The notes under the pieces were generated by a model that saw nothing but the letters and a program-made list of their open reading frames with translations, had not been told where the DNA came from and ran no database searches. From Ralstonia wenshanensis (GTDB taxonomy: Bacteria > Pseudomonadota > Gammaproteobacteria > Burkholderiales > Burkholderiaceae): a DNA stretch of 64,000 nucleotides. The position numbers and the translations under genes were made by a program. The stretch covers positions 124,001 through 188,000 of the forward strand of contig NZ_CP076412.1 of NCBI RefSeq assembly GCF_021173085.1, in the 5' to 3' direction. Every line of letters starts with the position of its first letter. Within the stretch, counting starts at the first letter, position 1. Positions 39,339-48,230 of this stretch are shown here, piece after piece.

Positions 39339-40256
39339 TTAGTACGTATCGGGTTCCAGCGCTTGCGCCGCAATCCGCATAGCGATGCGCATGGTTTGTC
39401 CCGCAGCCAGCGCGTGCATGGGGCCCAGCGCCCGGCTTGGCGCAAACTGCAGCGCGTTGTTGACATGACTGACAGGTTCCAGGGCAAAGAACCCCTGACC
39501 ATGCTGGCGCATCAGCACCGCTGCAGGTGTGCCGGCAGATTGCAGATCCACGACATAGTCGTCCTGCCGGATGGTTGCGCTGCCCCGCCACCCGGCGAAG
39601 CAATGGTCGACCTCAATGTCCGACATAGGTTGCCCGTGGGCAAAATTGAAGCGGAGCGGGACCGGAATGTCCTGGTACGGCAGGTGATCTGGGTCCATGT
39701 CCAGCATGCGCTCCCAACGCGTCTGCAACCGGGTGGCTGTCGACATCGGAAAAAACGGATGCCAACCCAGCCCTGCGGGGACGGGCGTGGAATGCTCGTT
39801 GGTCATCTCCAGCGTCAGCGCCAGACTAGCCTCATTCAGGGACAGCGTCTGGCGGATGCTGCAGGCATAGGGCCAGTCGGCATCGGGGCTGTGCCGCAGC
39901 GTCAGCGCGACCGTTGTATCAGTTGCCCACTCGACTCCCCACGCTCGTTGCCAACCGAACCCATGGATGGCATGTGGCTCCCCCGGGAAATTTGGACGTA
40001 GCGTCTGCGTTGTCCCTTCCCATTCGAAGCATGCGTGTCCAATCCGGTTGGAGTAGGGCACCAGCGGGTAGCAACCCATCCGACGCACGTTAAGCGAGTC
40101 TAGTGCTTCAGCCGATCGGTCATGAAAGATGGGGCGGCCCCGCCATGTGGCGGTCACGATCGCGCCGCCAATCTCGGGGCAGATGCTGACGCGCCAGTCC
40201 CGATCGGCGATCGCGATGCAGCGCGGGGGGCACTGGATTTCGCTGGGCATGGCCAT
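39339..40256 (-). CDS. Aldose 1-epimerase, predicted sulfoquinovose mutarotase
   Basis: A 305-residue beta-sandwich enzyme of the galactose mutarotase superfamily. Visible motifs are LVPYSNRIGHACFEWEG, HAIHGFGWQRAWGV (active-site His), and LGWHPFFPM. It interconverts alpha and beta anomers. Sulfoquinovosidase releases one anomer and the dehydrogenase may use the other, so a mutarotase is expected in such clusters, as is YihR in E. coli. Its start overlaps the permease stop by one base (TGATG), showing coupled translation. Confidence 0.88.
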   Translation of the reverse strand: MAMPSEIQCPPRCIAIADRDWRVSICPEIGGAIVTATWRGRPIFHDRSAEALDSLNVRRMGCYPLVPYSNRIGHACFEWEGTTQTLRPNFPGEPHAIHGFGWQRAWGVEWATDTTVALTLRHSPDADWPYACSIRQTLSLNEASLALTLEMTNEHSTPVPAGLGWHPFFPMSTATRLQTRWERMLDMDPDHLPYQDIPVPLRFNFAHGQPMSDIEVDHCFAGWRGSATIRQDDYVVDLQSAGTPAAVLMRQHGQGFFALEPVSHVNNALQFAPSRALGPMHALAAGQTMRIAMRIAAQALEPDTY

Positions 40257-41095
40257 CAGCCTTTCAGGCCGCCCGAAGTGAGCCCGCCAATCACGCGTTC
40301 TTGGAAAAGTGCCATCAGTGCTGCAACTGGCACGATCGCTACCACCAAAGCGGCCGCGATCAACGGCCAGGGGAACGCATACTCGCCCTGGTACAGCGTG
40401 ATGCCGACCGGCAACGTACGGAAGCTCGGCGAGGAATTCAGCGAGAGCGCCAGCAGGAATTCATCCCAGGCGTTGACGAACGCCAGGATGGCCGCTGTGA
40501 ACACGCCCGGGGCGGACAGCGGGAAGACTATGCGACACAGCGCACCGATCCGCGTGCAGCCGTCGAGCATGGCCGCAGACTCGAGGTCGCGTGGAATGGC
40601 CTGGAAGAAGCTGACAAGCACGAGCGTACAAACCGGCAGACTCAGCACCGTATAGGGCAGGATCAGCGCGACGTAGGTATTCAAGAGTCCAAGGCTGCGC
40701 ATGATCTGGAAGATCGGAACCAGCAGCGTCACGAGCGGGAACATTGACGACGCAATGATGGCCGACAGGATCAGGCCTCGGAACTTGAGATCGAGCCGTG
40801 CAATGGCGTAGGCCGCGCCGGCCGAGATCAGCACGGCCAGCGCCGTGGAACACAGGGCGACGATGGCGCTGTTGAGCAGGAACAGCAGCAATGGCTGATC
40901 CGTGAAGGCGTGCACGTAGTTGGCAATGGTCGGGGCAGCCGGCAGATACGTGATCGGTTTCTGGACGAGCTCCGCCTCGCCCTTGAACGAGGTCAGGAGA
41001 ATCCATACTGCTGGGAAAAAGCCATTGGCGACGACCAGCGCACCCGCGATCAGGCGCAGGCGTGCACCGCCAAAGAAGACGTTGAACAGATTCAT
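40256..41095 (-). CDS. Sugar ABC transporter permease (MalG type)
   Basis: A 279-residue inner membrane protein with six predicted helices. The EAA loop motif (AAMLDGCTRIGALCRIVFPL) that docks on the ATPase is clear. The family imports sugars and sugar derivatives. It overlaps the MalF-type permease by 4 bases. With the binding protein and ATPase downstream in coordinates it makes a complete importer, predicted here to carry sulfoquinovose or sulfoquinovosyl glycerol. Confidence 0.93.
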   Translation of the reverse strand: MNLFNVFFGGARLRLIAGALVVANGFFPAVWILLTSFKGEAELVQKPITYLPAAPTIANYVHAFTDQPLLLFLLNSAIVALCSTALAVLISAGAAYAIARLDLKFRGLILSAIIASSMFPLVTLLVPIFQIMRSLGLLNTYVALILPYTVLSLPVCTLVLVSFFQAIPRDLESAAMLDGCTRIGALCRIVFPLSAPGVFTAAILAFVNAWDEFLLALSLNSSPSFRTLPVGITLYQGEYAFPWPLIAAALVVAIVPVAALMALFQERVIGGLTSGGLKG

Positions 41096-42021
41096 TTGGC
41101 TTCCCCGCGAACGAACTTGAGATACACCACGCTGACCACGAGCGAGATGAAGAACATCAGCACTGCCTGCGCCGAGCCGTAGCCGACATCGAGATAGTCG
41201 ATGGTGGTGGTATTGATCAGCATCGCCAGCGTAGTCGTGCTGTTGCCTGGACCGCCGTGTGCCATCGTGTATGGAATATCGAAGGTCTGCAGCGCGGTGA
41301 TGGTGCGGAAGATCATTGCGACCACGATGGACGGCACCAGCATGGGCAGCGTGATCTGGAAGAACTGCTGCAGTTTGGTTGCACCGTCTACTTCCGCTGC
41401 CTCATACAGCGAACGTGGAATGGTTTGCAGACCGGCAAGCAGGATCAACGCCACGAACGATGATGTCTTCCAGATCGTGGTCAGACAGACCGCGGCAAAG
41501 GCCCAAGCGGGGCTCAGCATGAACGATACCGGTGCAAAGCCAAGGCGCCGCAGCACGTCGTTGACGATGCCGTAGTCGGTGTTGAAGAACCACGCGAAGA
41601 TCAGGCCCGAAAACGCCAGTGGCAGGGCCCACGGCAGCAGCAGTGCCAGCCGGATCGGCCAGCGCACGCGAAACGGCAGGTTGGCAAGCAGCGCCAGCGG
41701 TAGCCCGACCAGGAACGCGCCAGGCACCGTGATCAGGGCGATCAGCAGCGTATTCTTCGTGGCATTCCAGACGTCCGGATCCTGCAGCGCGTCAGCGAAG
41801 TTGCGCAGCCCCACGAACTGGATCGCGTCCCCACCCGACAGGCGGATCTCGAACAGACTGTTGTAGAGCAGCTTGCCGATCGGGTACACCACGATCAGCC
41901 CAAGCAACAGCACCGTTGGCGCCAACAGCAGCACTGCCAGTTGCCGGTCGGACGGGTCGAGCCAGTTGCGCGTGCGCCGGGGAGCGGACAAGGGCGCCTG
42001 TGTCGAAGTCACAGTGTTCAT
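41092..42021 (-). CDS. Sugar ABC transporter permease (MalF type)
   Basis: A 309-residue membrane protein with six or seven helices. The EAA loop reads EAAEVDGATKLQQFFQITLP. It is the partner of the MalG-type permease with which its frame overlaps. The 15-base gap from the binding-protein gene and the shared strand support one transcript. Confidence 0.93.
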   Translation of the reverse strand: MNTVTSTQAPLSAPRRTRNWLDPSDRQLAVLLLAPTVLLLGLIVVYPIGKLLYNSLFEIRLSGGDAIQFVGLRNFADALQDPDVWNATKNTLLIALITVPGAFLVGLPLALLANLPFRVRWPIRLALLLPWALPLAFSGLIFAWFFNTDYGIVNDVLRRLGFAPVSFMLSPAWAFAAVCLTTIWKTSSFVALILLAGLQTIPRSLYEAAEVDGATKLQQFFQITLPMLVPSIVVAMIFRTITALQTFDIPYTMAHGGPGNSTTTLAMLINTTTIDYLDVGYGSAQAVLMFFISLVVSVVYLKFVRGEAK

Positions 42022-42036
42022 GATGTTCCCCGCGGA

Positions 42037-43299
42037 TTAGCGCAACACGCGCCGCAGCCGGCCTTCAATCTGGTTGACACCCTCGTCGACCGGAAGCGAA
42101 CGACCAAGCATGGCTGATGTGTTGGTCCGGATGACGTCGGACACTTCGCTATAGCGCGGCGTGACAGGCCGGGCATGACCTGTCTGCCCGAGGATGTCGC
42201 CTGCGGATTTGAACCAGGGATTTTTGGCCACGACCTCGGCATCCTGATAAGTCTCGGCAAACACCGGCAGCAATGACCCCTGGACCGCCAGGAGCTTGGC
42301 GACCGGCGGCGACGATAGGTACTGGATCAGCTTTGCAGACTCTGCCTTCCGCGCAGAAAACGCTGACACGGCCCATTGCCAGCCGCCAACGCATGTTGTG
42401 CTCTTGCCGTTGCTCATGGCCGGCAGCGGCATCACGCCCACCTTGCCCTTGACGGTCGAATCGGCATCGGCCTCGAAGTGGTTCCAGGCAAAGCCCCAAT
42501 TGACCGCATAGACTGCGTGTCCTGCCTTGAACTCATTGACGGTATCGGCCGTCTTGACCTCGGCTACGTTCTTCTTGACCACGCCCGCATCCATCAGTCC
42601 AGTCCACATCTTCATGCTGGCGACGGCGGCAGGTTTATCGAGCGTCAGCTTGCCGGCTGCGTCGGTCAGCTCTTTGCCTTGGCTCCAATAGGGCAGCAGG
42701 AATGTGCAGACCGCGCCTTCGATTGGCGCCCCTTGTACCGACAGGCCTTGCAGGGACGCATTGTGCTCCTTGTCCAGAATCACGCGCGCGCTCTTGGCCA
42801 GTTCGTCCCACGTCTTGGGCTCGGGCAACTGGTATTTCTGCAGGAGATCCTTGCGGTAGTACATGAACATGCCGTCGGCAAAGCCGGGCAGCGCGGCGAC
42901 CTTGCCACCTACCACATCGGCCTTGGCGTAGACGGGCAGATAGGGCTTCATTGCGCTGTCGGCGGCACCCACATAAGGATCGAGCGGTGCAATCCAACCG
43001 GCTGTTAAGTACTGCGCCGGATTGACGATGTCGATCATGAACACGTCGATGGAGGCGTCCTTCGCATTGAGCAGGGTCGACAGATACTGCCGTTGCTGCT
43101 CGGAGGTTGCGCCACCCGTTTCCATCTGGACTTTCACGCCCGGGTGGCTTTTCTCATAGGCGTCGAGCGCCTTGCGTACTAGGTCGGGCCGCTGCCCGGA
43201 GCCGCCGGCGAACAGGCGGATGGTGGTATCGGCATGAACGGTGGTGCACGCCAGCGCGCAAGCGGCGACGACGGTCGCCAGGGCAAATCGTTGGGTCAT
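42037..43299 (-). CDS. Sugar ABC transporter substrate-binding protein, predicted SQ/SQGro binder
   Basis: A 420-residue periplasmic protein of the MalE/UgpB class. A signal peptide (MTQRFALATVVAACALACTT, cleavage after VHA) precedes TTIRLFAGGSGQRPDLVRKA. Length and fold fit the SmoF group that binds sulfoquinovosyl glycerol in Agrobacterium, but the class also binds many neutral sugars, so ligand assignment rests on the cluster. It lies 41 bases after the ATPase gene. Confidence 0.85.
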   Translation of the reverse strand: MTQRFALATVVAACALACTTVHADTTIRLFAGGSGQRPDLVRKALDAYEKSHPGVKVQMETGGATSEQQRQYLSTLLNAKDASIDVFMIDIVNPAQYLTAGWIAPLDPYVGAADSAMKPYLPVYAKADVVGGKVAALPGFADGMFMYYRKDLLQKYQLPEPKTWDELAKSARVILDKEHNASLQGLSVQGAPIEGAVCTFLLPYWSQGKELTDAAGKLTLDKPAAVASMKMWTGLMDAGVVKKNVAEVKTADTVNEFKAGHAVYAVNWGFAWNHFEADADSTVKGKVGVMPLPAMSNGKSTTCVGGWQWAVSAFSARKAESAKLIQYLSSPPVAKLLAVQGSLLPVFAETYQDAEVVAKNPWFKSAGDILGQTGHARPVTPRYSEVSDVIRTNTSAMLGRSLPVDEGVNQIEGRLRRVLR

Positions 43300-43340
43300 T
43301 GTTGTCTCCTGGTTTGTCTTGTTTTGTGAGGCGGGCGTCG

Positions 43341-44450
43341 TCAGTTGACGTTCCGAGGCATCAGCGTTACGCCGGATTCGATGTCGAACCAGTGCGATTT
43401 CGACAACGCGATGGCAAGGCGCGTCTCGGTGCCGGGTTCCAACTGCACGTCGGGCGCAAGGCGGGCGACAAGGTTCTGCCCGCCGGCGTCAAACGTGCAG
43501 AGCGTTTCAGCACCGAGCGGTTCGGTCACCACGACGCGTGCCCGGACATGGCACACCGGGCCGTTTACCGGCTGGCTGTCATCGGCCAAACCAACGCATT
43601 CCGGACGCACACCGAATGTCACACGACGCTTTGCTGTGCCGACAAGGCTGCGCGAGACAGTCTCAGGGACGGGGATCTCGATGCCACCAGCCTTTGCCAC
43701 GGAACCGCTCACGTCGAGTTCGAGCAGGTTCATGGGCGGGGAGCCGGTAAAGCCAGCGACGAAGGTGGTACGTGGAGCGTTATAGATCTCGTCGGGGGTG
43801 CCGTACTGCACCACATAGCCGCCGGACAGCACGGCAATGCGGTCCGCAAGCGTCATCGCTTCCACCTGGTCATGCGTCACATAGATCATGGTGGCGCCCA
43901 GCTTGCGGTGCAGCTTCTTGATCTCTACGCGCATTTCGTTACGCAGCTTGGCATCAAGATTCGAGAGCGGCTCGTCGAACAGAAATACCTTGGCGTTGCG
44001 CACGATGGCCCGGCCCATGGCCACACGCTGGCGTTGGCCCCCGGAAAGATTGCGTGGTTTGCGATCGAGCAGATGCTTGAGCTGCAGCATCTCGGCTGCC
44101 TCGTTCACGCGCGATTCGATTTCCGCCTTCGGCATCTTGCGCAGCCTCAGACCGAACGCCATGTTTTCGAACACCGTCTTGTGCGGATACAGCGCGTAGT
44201 CCTGGAACACCATCGCAATTTCGCGCTCGCGCGGGGCAAGCCCATCCACTCGCCTGCCATCGATCGCAATCTCGCCTTGCGTCACGTTTTCCAGGCCGGC
44301 CAGCATGCGCATCAGCGTCGACTTGCCGCAACCGGAAGGTCCAACGAACACGACGAACTCGCCGTTCTTTACATCCAAGTTGATGTCATGCAGGACAGTC
44401 ACGCCGTTGTCGTAGGCCTTGACCACCTTGTCGAAGATGACTGTCGCCAT
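43341..44450 (-). CDS. Sugar ABC transporter ATP-binding protein (UgpC/MalK type)
   Basis: A 369-residue ATPase. Walker A is GPSGCGKST near residue 37, the signature [17 protein letters not shown] near 133, and Walker [14 protein letters not shown] near 156. A C-terminal TOBE/OB domain follows, as in MalK and UgpC. It powers the two permeases encoded after it. Its place between the aldolase gene and the binding-protein gene ties uptake and breakdown into one operon. Confidence 0.95.
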   Translation of the reverse strand: MATVIFDKVVKAYDNGVTVLHDINLDVKNGEFVVFVGPSGCGKSTLMRMLAGLENVTQGEIAIDGRRVDGLAPREREIAMVFQDYALYPHKTVFENMAFGLRLRKMPKAEIESRVNEAAEMLQLKHLLDRKPRNLSGGQRQRVAMGRAIVRNAKVFLFDEPLSNLDAKLRNEMRVEIKKLHRKLGATMIYVTHDQVEAMTLADRIAVLSGGYVVQYGTPDEIYNAPRTTFVAGFTGSPPMNLLELDVSGSVAKAGGIEIPVPETVSRSLVGTAKRRVTFGVRPECVGLADDSQPVNGPVCHVRARVVVTEPLGAETLCTFDAGGQNLVARLAPDVQLEPGTETRLAIALSKSHWFDIESGVTLMPRNVN

Positions 44451-44519
44451 CGTAGTCTCCTTGCCCGCATCGAGTGATGCGGATCTTTTCTATTCTTAGC
44501 TTTGTTGTTTTGCCGGTGC

Positions 44520-45326
44520 TCAGTACGGACCAGCAGATGCAGTGGCCACAGCCTGGCCTTTCACTTGGCCCAGGAAAGCCTGGGCCTGCCGCATCATCAT
44601 CCCCAGATCGGAAGCTATGGCTACGAAGTTGAAGCCAGCCTGAATGAACGTCCCAACCATTTCGGGGTGGGGACCGACGATGCCGATGGGCTTGCCGATT
44701 GCACGGGCGCGCCGCGCGGCATCAAAAATCATCGTCTGTACACGCTCGTTCTGAAGATTGCCGATTTCGCCCAGCGCTGCCGACAGATCACCGGGCCCAA
44801 CGAAGAGGGCGTCCACACCCGGCACAGCGGCAATCTCTTCCAGTTGCGCGATTGCTTCCGGCGTTTCCAGTTGGACGATGCAGGCGGTCGCGTCATTAAT
44901 CTCGACGCTGTAGCGGCTCCAGGTGCCGTAGCGGCTTGCGCGGTGCATGGCCGCGTAGCCGCGCGTACCTTCTGGCGGGTACTTGGCAGAGGCTACTGCG
45001 CGGCGGGCATCTTCTGCGTTCTGGACAAATGGGAACATCAGCGTGGGCGCACCCATATCCAGTGCACGCTTTGCCAGCACCGCGTCGTTGGCGGCCAGCC
45101 GGACGACCGGCATCGCGTTCGTACAGGCCACGGCTTGCAGAAGCTGCCATGTGTCACGAAACTCGATGGGTACGTGTTCCATATCAATCACCAGCCAGTC
45201 GAAGCCGGCATGGCCGAGCGCCTCCGCCGTGCTGGCGGCACCAGACATCAACCACGTTCCCACGGGTACGGAAGCGCCTGCGATGGCCGTTTTGAACCGG
45301 TTCACGATGGGGGATTCGTTCTTCAT
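44520..45326 (-). CDS. HpcH/HpaI-type aldolase, predicted KDSG aldolase
   Basis: A 268-residue metal-dependent class II aldolase. His51 in DMEHVP, Arg76, and metal ligands Glu154 and Asp180 (VGPGDLS) match the known HpaI active site. This family makes pyruvate plus an aldehyde from 2-keto-3-deoxy acids. In the sulfo-Entner-Doudoroff route such an enzyme cuts 2-keto-3,6-dideoxy-6-sulfogluconate to pyruvate and sulfolactaldehyde. It lies 12 bases after the dehydratase gene. An arabinonate- or rhamnonate-type substrate is the main alternative. Confidence 0.87.
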   Translation of the reverse strand: MKNESPIVNRFKTAIAGASVPVGTWLMSGAASTAEALGHAGFDWLVIDMEHVPIEFRDTWQLLQAVACTNAMPVVRLAANDAVLAKRALDMGAPTLMFPFVQNAEDARRAVASAKYPPEGTRGYAAMHRASRYGTWSRYSVEINDATACIVQLETPEAIAQLEEIAAVPGVDALFVGPGDLSAALGEIGNLQNERVQTMIFDAARRARAIGKPIGIVGPHPEMVGTFIQAGFNFVAIASDLGMMMRQAQAFLGQVKGQAVATASAGPY

Positions 45327-45338
45327 GATCGCTGTTGC

Positions 45339-47069
45339 CTAGAAAATGGACGGCTCGACGGGCGTTTCATGGCCCATCAGAAAATCGAAGTCGCATCCTT
45401 CGTTGGCCTGGCGCACGTGGTCCAGGAAGATGCGCGTATAGCCACGCTTGACTGCGGGTGTGGCAGGTCGCCATGCCTCGCGTCGGCGTTGCAGTTCCGC
45501 CTCGCTCACATGCATATCGATGCGGCCGGCAGTCACATCGAGCTCGACAAGATCGCCGGTCTGCAGCAAGGCGAGCGGCCCGCCAACAGCGGCCTCCGGA
45601 GCGATGTGCAGGACACAGGTGCCGTAATGCGTGCCACTCATCCGGGCGTCAGACAGGCGCACCATGTCACGCACGCCTGCCTCTAGCAGCTTGCGCGGAA
45701 TCGGCAGGTTGCCCCATTCCGGCATACCCGGGGCGCCGACTGGCCCGCCATTGCGCAAGACCAGCACAGTGTTCTCATCGACGTCGAGATCAGGGTCATG
45801 GATGCGCGCGTTCATCTCAGCAATTGAGTCAAACACAAGTGCCGGACCGACATGTTTGAGGAACTTCGCGCTGGCCGCGCTTGGCTTAATGACAGCACCT
45901 GAAGGGGCCAGATTGCCCGTCAGAACCGCAAGCGCGCGCCCCTCGGTCACGGGATTTTCCGCGCCGCGAATGGTCTGCGCATCGCTGCAGGATGCGGCTT
46001 GAAGGTTGTCGCCCAACGTGCGGCCGTTGACCGTCATGCATTCCAGGGCCAGTTTTTCCCGAATCTGCAGTAGCAGGGCGGGCAGCCCACCCGCGTAGTA
46101 GAGGTCCTCCATCAGGCGGTCGCCTGATGGAAAAATATTGGCCAACACAGGCACCCCTTGACCTTGGCGTTCAATGGTCTCCAGGGTGAGGGGCACGCCG
46201 CCGCGGCCTGCCACCGCAATCAGGTGGATTGCAGCGTTGGTCGAACCGCCCAGCGCCATGTAGGTGACAACGCCGTTGCGCACCGAACGCTCGTTGAAGA
46301 ATGTGCTCGGCCGCAGGTCTTCCCACACCATGTCGACGATGCGCGCGCCACTGGCCGATGCCATACGCGTATGGGCGGCATCCATGGCGGGAATGCTGCT
46401 CGCACCAGGCAGAGTGAAGCCCATCGCCTCTGTGATCGAGGTCATCGTGCTGGCCGTTCCCATCGTGTTGCAGGTGCCGGGCGCGCGCGTCATGCGGGCT
46501 TCCAACGCAATCCACTCCGGCTGATCGATGTTACCTGCCTGGTATTCGTCCCAGAATTTCTTGGTATGCGTGCCGGCGCCGACCGACATGCCGCGATGGC
46601 GATCACTGAGCATCGGGCCGGCCGGCACAAAAATGCATGGCAGATCGGCGCTGAGGGCGCCCATCAACAGACCCGGTGTCGTCTTGTCGCAGCCGCCCAT
46701 CAGGACAGCACCGTCTATGGGCAGCGACATCAACAATTCCTCTGCCTCCATGGCGAGGAAGTTGCGGTACAGCATGGTTGTCGGCTTGACCATGACTTCG
46801 CCCAGCGACATCGCGGGCAACTCGAAAGGCATGCCGCCTGCCTGCAGGATGCCGCGCTTGACTGCCTCGGCACGTTCGCGCAGGTGGGCGTGGCACGGCG
46901 ACAGATCGCTCCAGGTATTGATGATGGCAATGACGGGCCGCGACATGAATTCCTCACGGCGCAATCCCATCTGCTGCAGGCGCTGGCGGTGCGCGAACGA
47001 CCGCATGTCGTCCGGGGCCAACCACCGCTGGCTGCGTAGATCCTTGAGTTGTTTTCTTTGCTTTTCCAC
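45339..47069 (-). CDS. IlvD/Edd-family dehydratase, predicted 6-deoxy-6-sulfogluconate dehydratase
   Basis: A 576-residue dehydratase. Cluster-ligand cysteines lie at 59 (SPCHAH), 127 (GGCDKTTPG) and 200 (GTCNTMGTA), the spacing known for [2Fe-2S] arabinonate dehydratases. GTG at 47069 is chosen: it gives the family's normal length, and a longer frame would run through the operator. The enzyme turns an aldonate into a 2-keto-3-deoxy acid. In this cluster the substrate is most likely 6-sulfogluconate. It is the first gene of the uptake and breakdown operon, just after the operator and promoter at 47107-47156. Confidence 0.87.
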   Translation of the reverse strand: MEKQRKQLKDLRSQRWLAPDDMRSFAHRQRLQQMGLRREEFMSRPVIAIINTWSDLSPCHAHLRERAEAVKRGILQAGGMPFELPAMSLGEVMVKPTTMLYRNFLAMEAEELLMSLPIDGAVLMGGCDKTTPGLLMGALSADLPCIFVPAGPMLSDRHRGMSVGAGTHTKKFWDEYQAGNIDQPEWIALEARMTRAPGTCNTMGTASTMTSITEAMGFTLPGASSIPAMDAAHTRMASASGARIVDMVWEDLRPSTFFNERSVRNGVVTYMALGGSTNAAIHLIAVAGRGGVPLTLETIERQGQGVPVLANIFPSGDRLMEDLYYAGGLPALLLQIREKLALECMTVNGRTLGDNLQAASCSDAQTIRGAENPVTEGRALAVLTGNLAPSGAVIKPSAASAKFLKHVGPALVFDSIAEMNARIHDPDLDVDENTVLVLRNGGPVGAPGMPEWGNLPIPRKLLEAGVRDMVRLSDARMSGTHYGTCVLHIAPEAAVGGPLALLQTGDLVELDVTAGRIDMHVSEAELQRRREAWRPATPAVKRGYTRIFLDHVRQANEGCDFDFLMGHETPVEPSIF

Positions 47070-47106
47070 GAAGAGAGCCGTTTCTGGGATAGGTTGCTTG
47101 CGATCG

Positions 47107-47122
47107 ATGGTACCGCTACCAT
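47107..47122. promoter_or_regulatory. Perfect operator palindrome O1 for the LacI-type regulator
   Basis: ATGGTACCGCTACCAT, read on the minus strand ATGGTAGCGGTACCAT, has perfect 6-bp arms around a central four. It has the shape of a LacI/GalR-family operator. It covers the expected transcription start of the dehydratase operon. The identical sequence recurs at 56731-56746 before the second operon. Confidence 0.85.
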
Positions 47123-47127
47123 GATTT

Positions 47128-47156
47128 AGTATGTGATACCGCTCCCATTGCGTCAA
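47128..47156 (-). promoter_or_regulatory. Predicted promoter of the SQ uptake/dehydratase operon
   Basis: On the minus strand TTGACG (47151-47156) and CATACT (47128-47133) are 17 bases apart. O2 lies in the spacer and O1 just downstream of the -10 element, so bound regulator would block polymerase. Confidence 0.6.
47133..47148. promoter_or_regulatory. Degenerate second operator O2
   Basis: GTGATACCGCTCCCAT matches O1 (ATGGTACCGCTACCAT) at 13 of 16 positions and starts 26 bp after it. It lies between the -35 and -10 elements of the dehydratase operon promoter. Paired sites would allow cooperative binding. Confidence 0.6.
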
Positions 47157-47186
47157 CGTGCATTTTCTAAGGATTACCCTGACTCC

Positions 47187-48230
47187 ATGAACCAACCTGT
47201 GCGCAAACGTCGTAGTTCCGGTCGCATCAAGCTGCGTGACGTGGCCGAGCTTGCCGGCGTTTCCCCCATGACCGTCTCACGGTATTTCAGCCAGCGTGAT
47301 CTGGTGGCACCGGAGGCACAGAAGCGCATCGCGGCAGCGGTAGAACAGACTGGCTATGTTCCGAACATGGTTGCAGGTGGTCTGGCCTCCGCGCGGGGTA
47401 AGACGGTGGGCATGGTGATCCCGAATATTGCCGGTGGGGTGTTTGCGGAAACGGTGCAGGGTGTGGCCGACACGCTGCGTCCGCTCGGGTACCAATTGCT
47501 GCTGGCATCGAGCAACTATTCGAGCAGCGAGGAGGAAGATGCGGTCCGCGCATTCATCGGATGGTCCCCTGCGGCACTGATCATGACCGGGCATCGACAC
47601 TCCGCTGCTACCAGCGACTTGCTTGCCAATGCCGGTATTCCGGTGGTGCAGACGTGGGATTACAAGCCTGAATCCGAATACGTTCAGGTCGGGTTCTCGC
47701 ATACCAGCGTGGGACGCGATTCGGCGCTGTACCTCCATAGCCGCGGTTATCGGCGCATCGTGTTCGTGCATACAGGGCAGCCGGAGGACTTTCGCGCAAT
47801 GGAACGCGCGCGCGGCTATGAGATCGCAATGGAGGAGCTTGGGCTCGCGCCGTCGACATTCCACTCACCCATAGCGGCGCCGCTTGAGGCCGGTAAGGAC
47901 GCCTTCGAGACACTGTTGCGTGGCCGGTGGCCTGCCGAGGCAATCATTTTCGCCAATGACAATCTCGCGGCCGGTGCGCTGCTGCATGGCTTGCGGGCCA
48001 AGATTGCAATTCCGCAGACCTGCGCGGTGATGAGTTTTGGCGATCTGTCGATCGCCGACAAGCTGATTCCCAGCCTGACGACAGTGCGCCCGCCCCGCTA
48101 CGAGATCGGTCGGATCGCCGCTGTCCGTGTGATCGAATCGCTGCGCATGGAGGACGGCGAGTTGGCGCAGGGCGCGGTGCAACGCGACAATCTGCTGCCA
48201 TACGAGATCATCGAACGCGAGAGTACGTAG
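47187..48230 (+). CDS. LacI-family repressor of the sulfoquinovose locus
   Basis: A 347-residue LacI/GalR regulator, gluconate-regulator subtype. The helix-turn-helix is IKLRDVAELAGVSPMTVSRY, followed by the hinge helix (NMVAGGLASARGKTVGMVIP) and a periplasmic-binding-protein-like ligand domain. ATG at 47187 follows AAGGA, although spacing is long. It is transcribed away from the dehydratase operon and its stop abuts that of glpD. The shared operators next to it and before the lactonase gene suggest it represses both operons until sulfoquinovose or a pathway intermediate binds. Confidence 0.92.
   Translation: MNQPVRKRRSSGRIKLRDVAELAGVSPMTVSRYFSQRDLVAPEAQKRIAAAVEQTGYVPNMVAGGLASARGKTVGMVIPNIAGGVFAETVQGVADTLRPLGYQLLLASSNYSSSEEEDAVRAFIGWSPAALIMTGHRHSAATSDLLANAGIPVVQTWDYKPESEYVQVGFSHTSVGRDSALYLHSRGYRRIVFVHTGQPEDFRAMERARGYEIAMEELGLAPSTFHSPIAAPLEAGKDAFETLLRGRWPAEAIIFANDNLAAGALLHGLRAKIAIPQTCAVMSFGDLSIADKLIPSLTTVRPPRYEIGRIAAVRVIESLRMEDGELAQGAVQRDNLLPYEIIEREST

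Noticed and set aside
43107-44477. 456-codon plus-strand frame opposite the ABC ATPase and binding-protein genes
   Set aside because: It crosses two real genes and the gap between them, and no motif supports it.
38535-47069. Reading the enzyme set as an L-arabinose or D-galactose oxidative pathway
   Set aside because: SDR, dehydratase and aldolase alone would fit, and the dehydratase has arabinonate-dehydratase-type cysteines. But the YihQ-type sulfoquinovosidase, TauE exporter and GabD-like dehydrogenase under the same operator point to sulfoquinovose.
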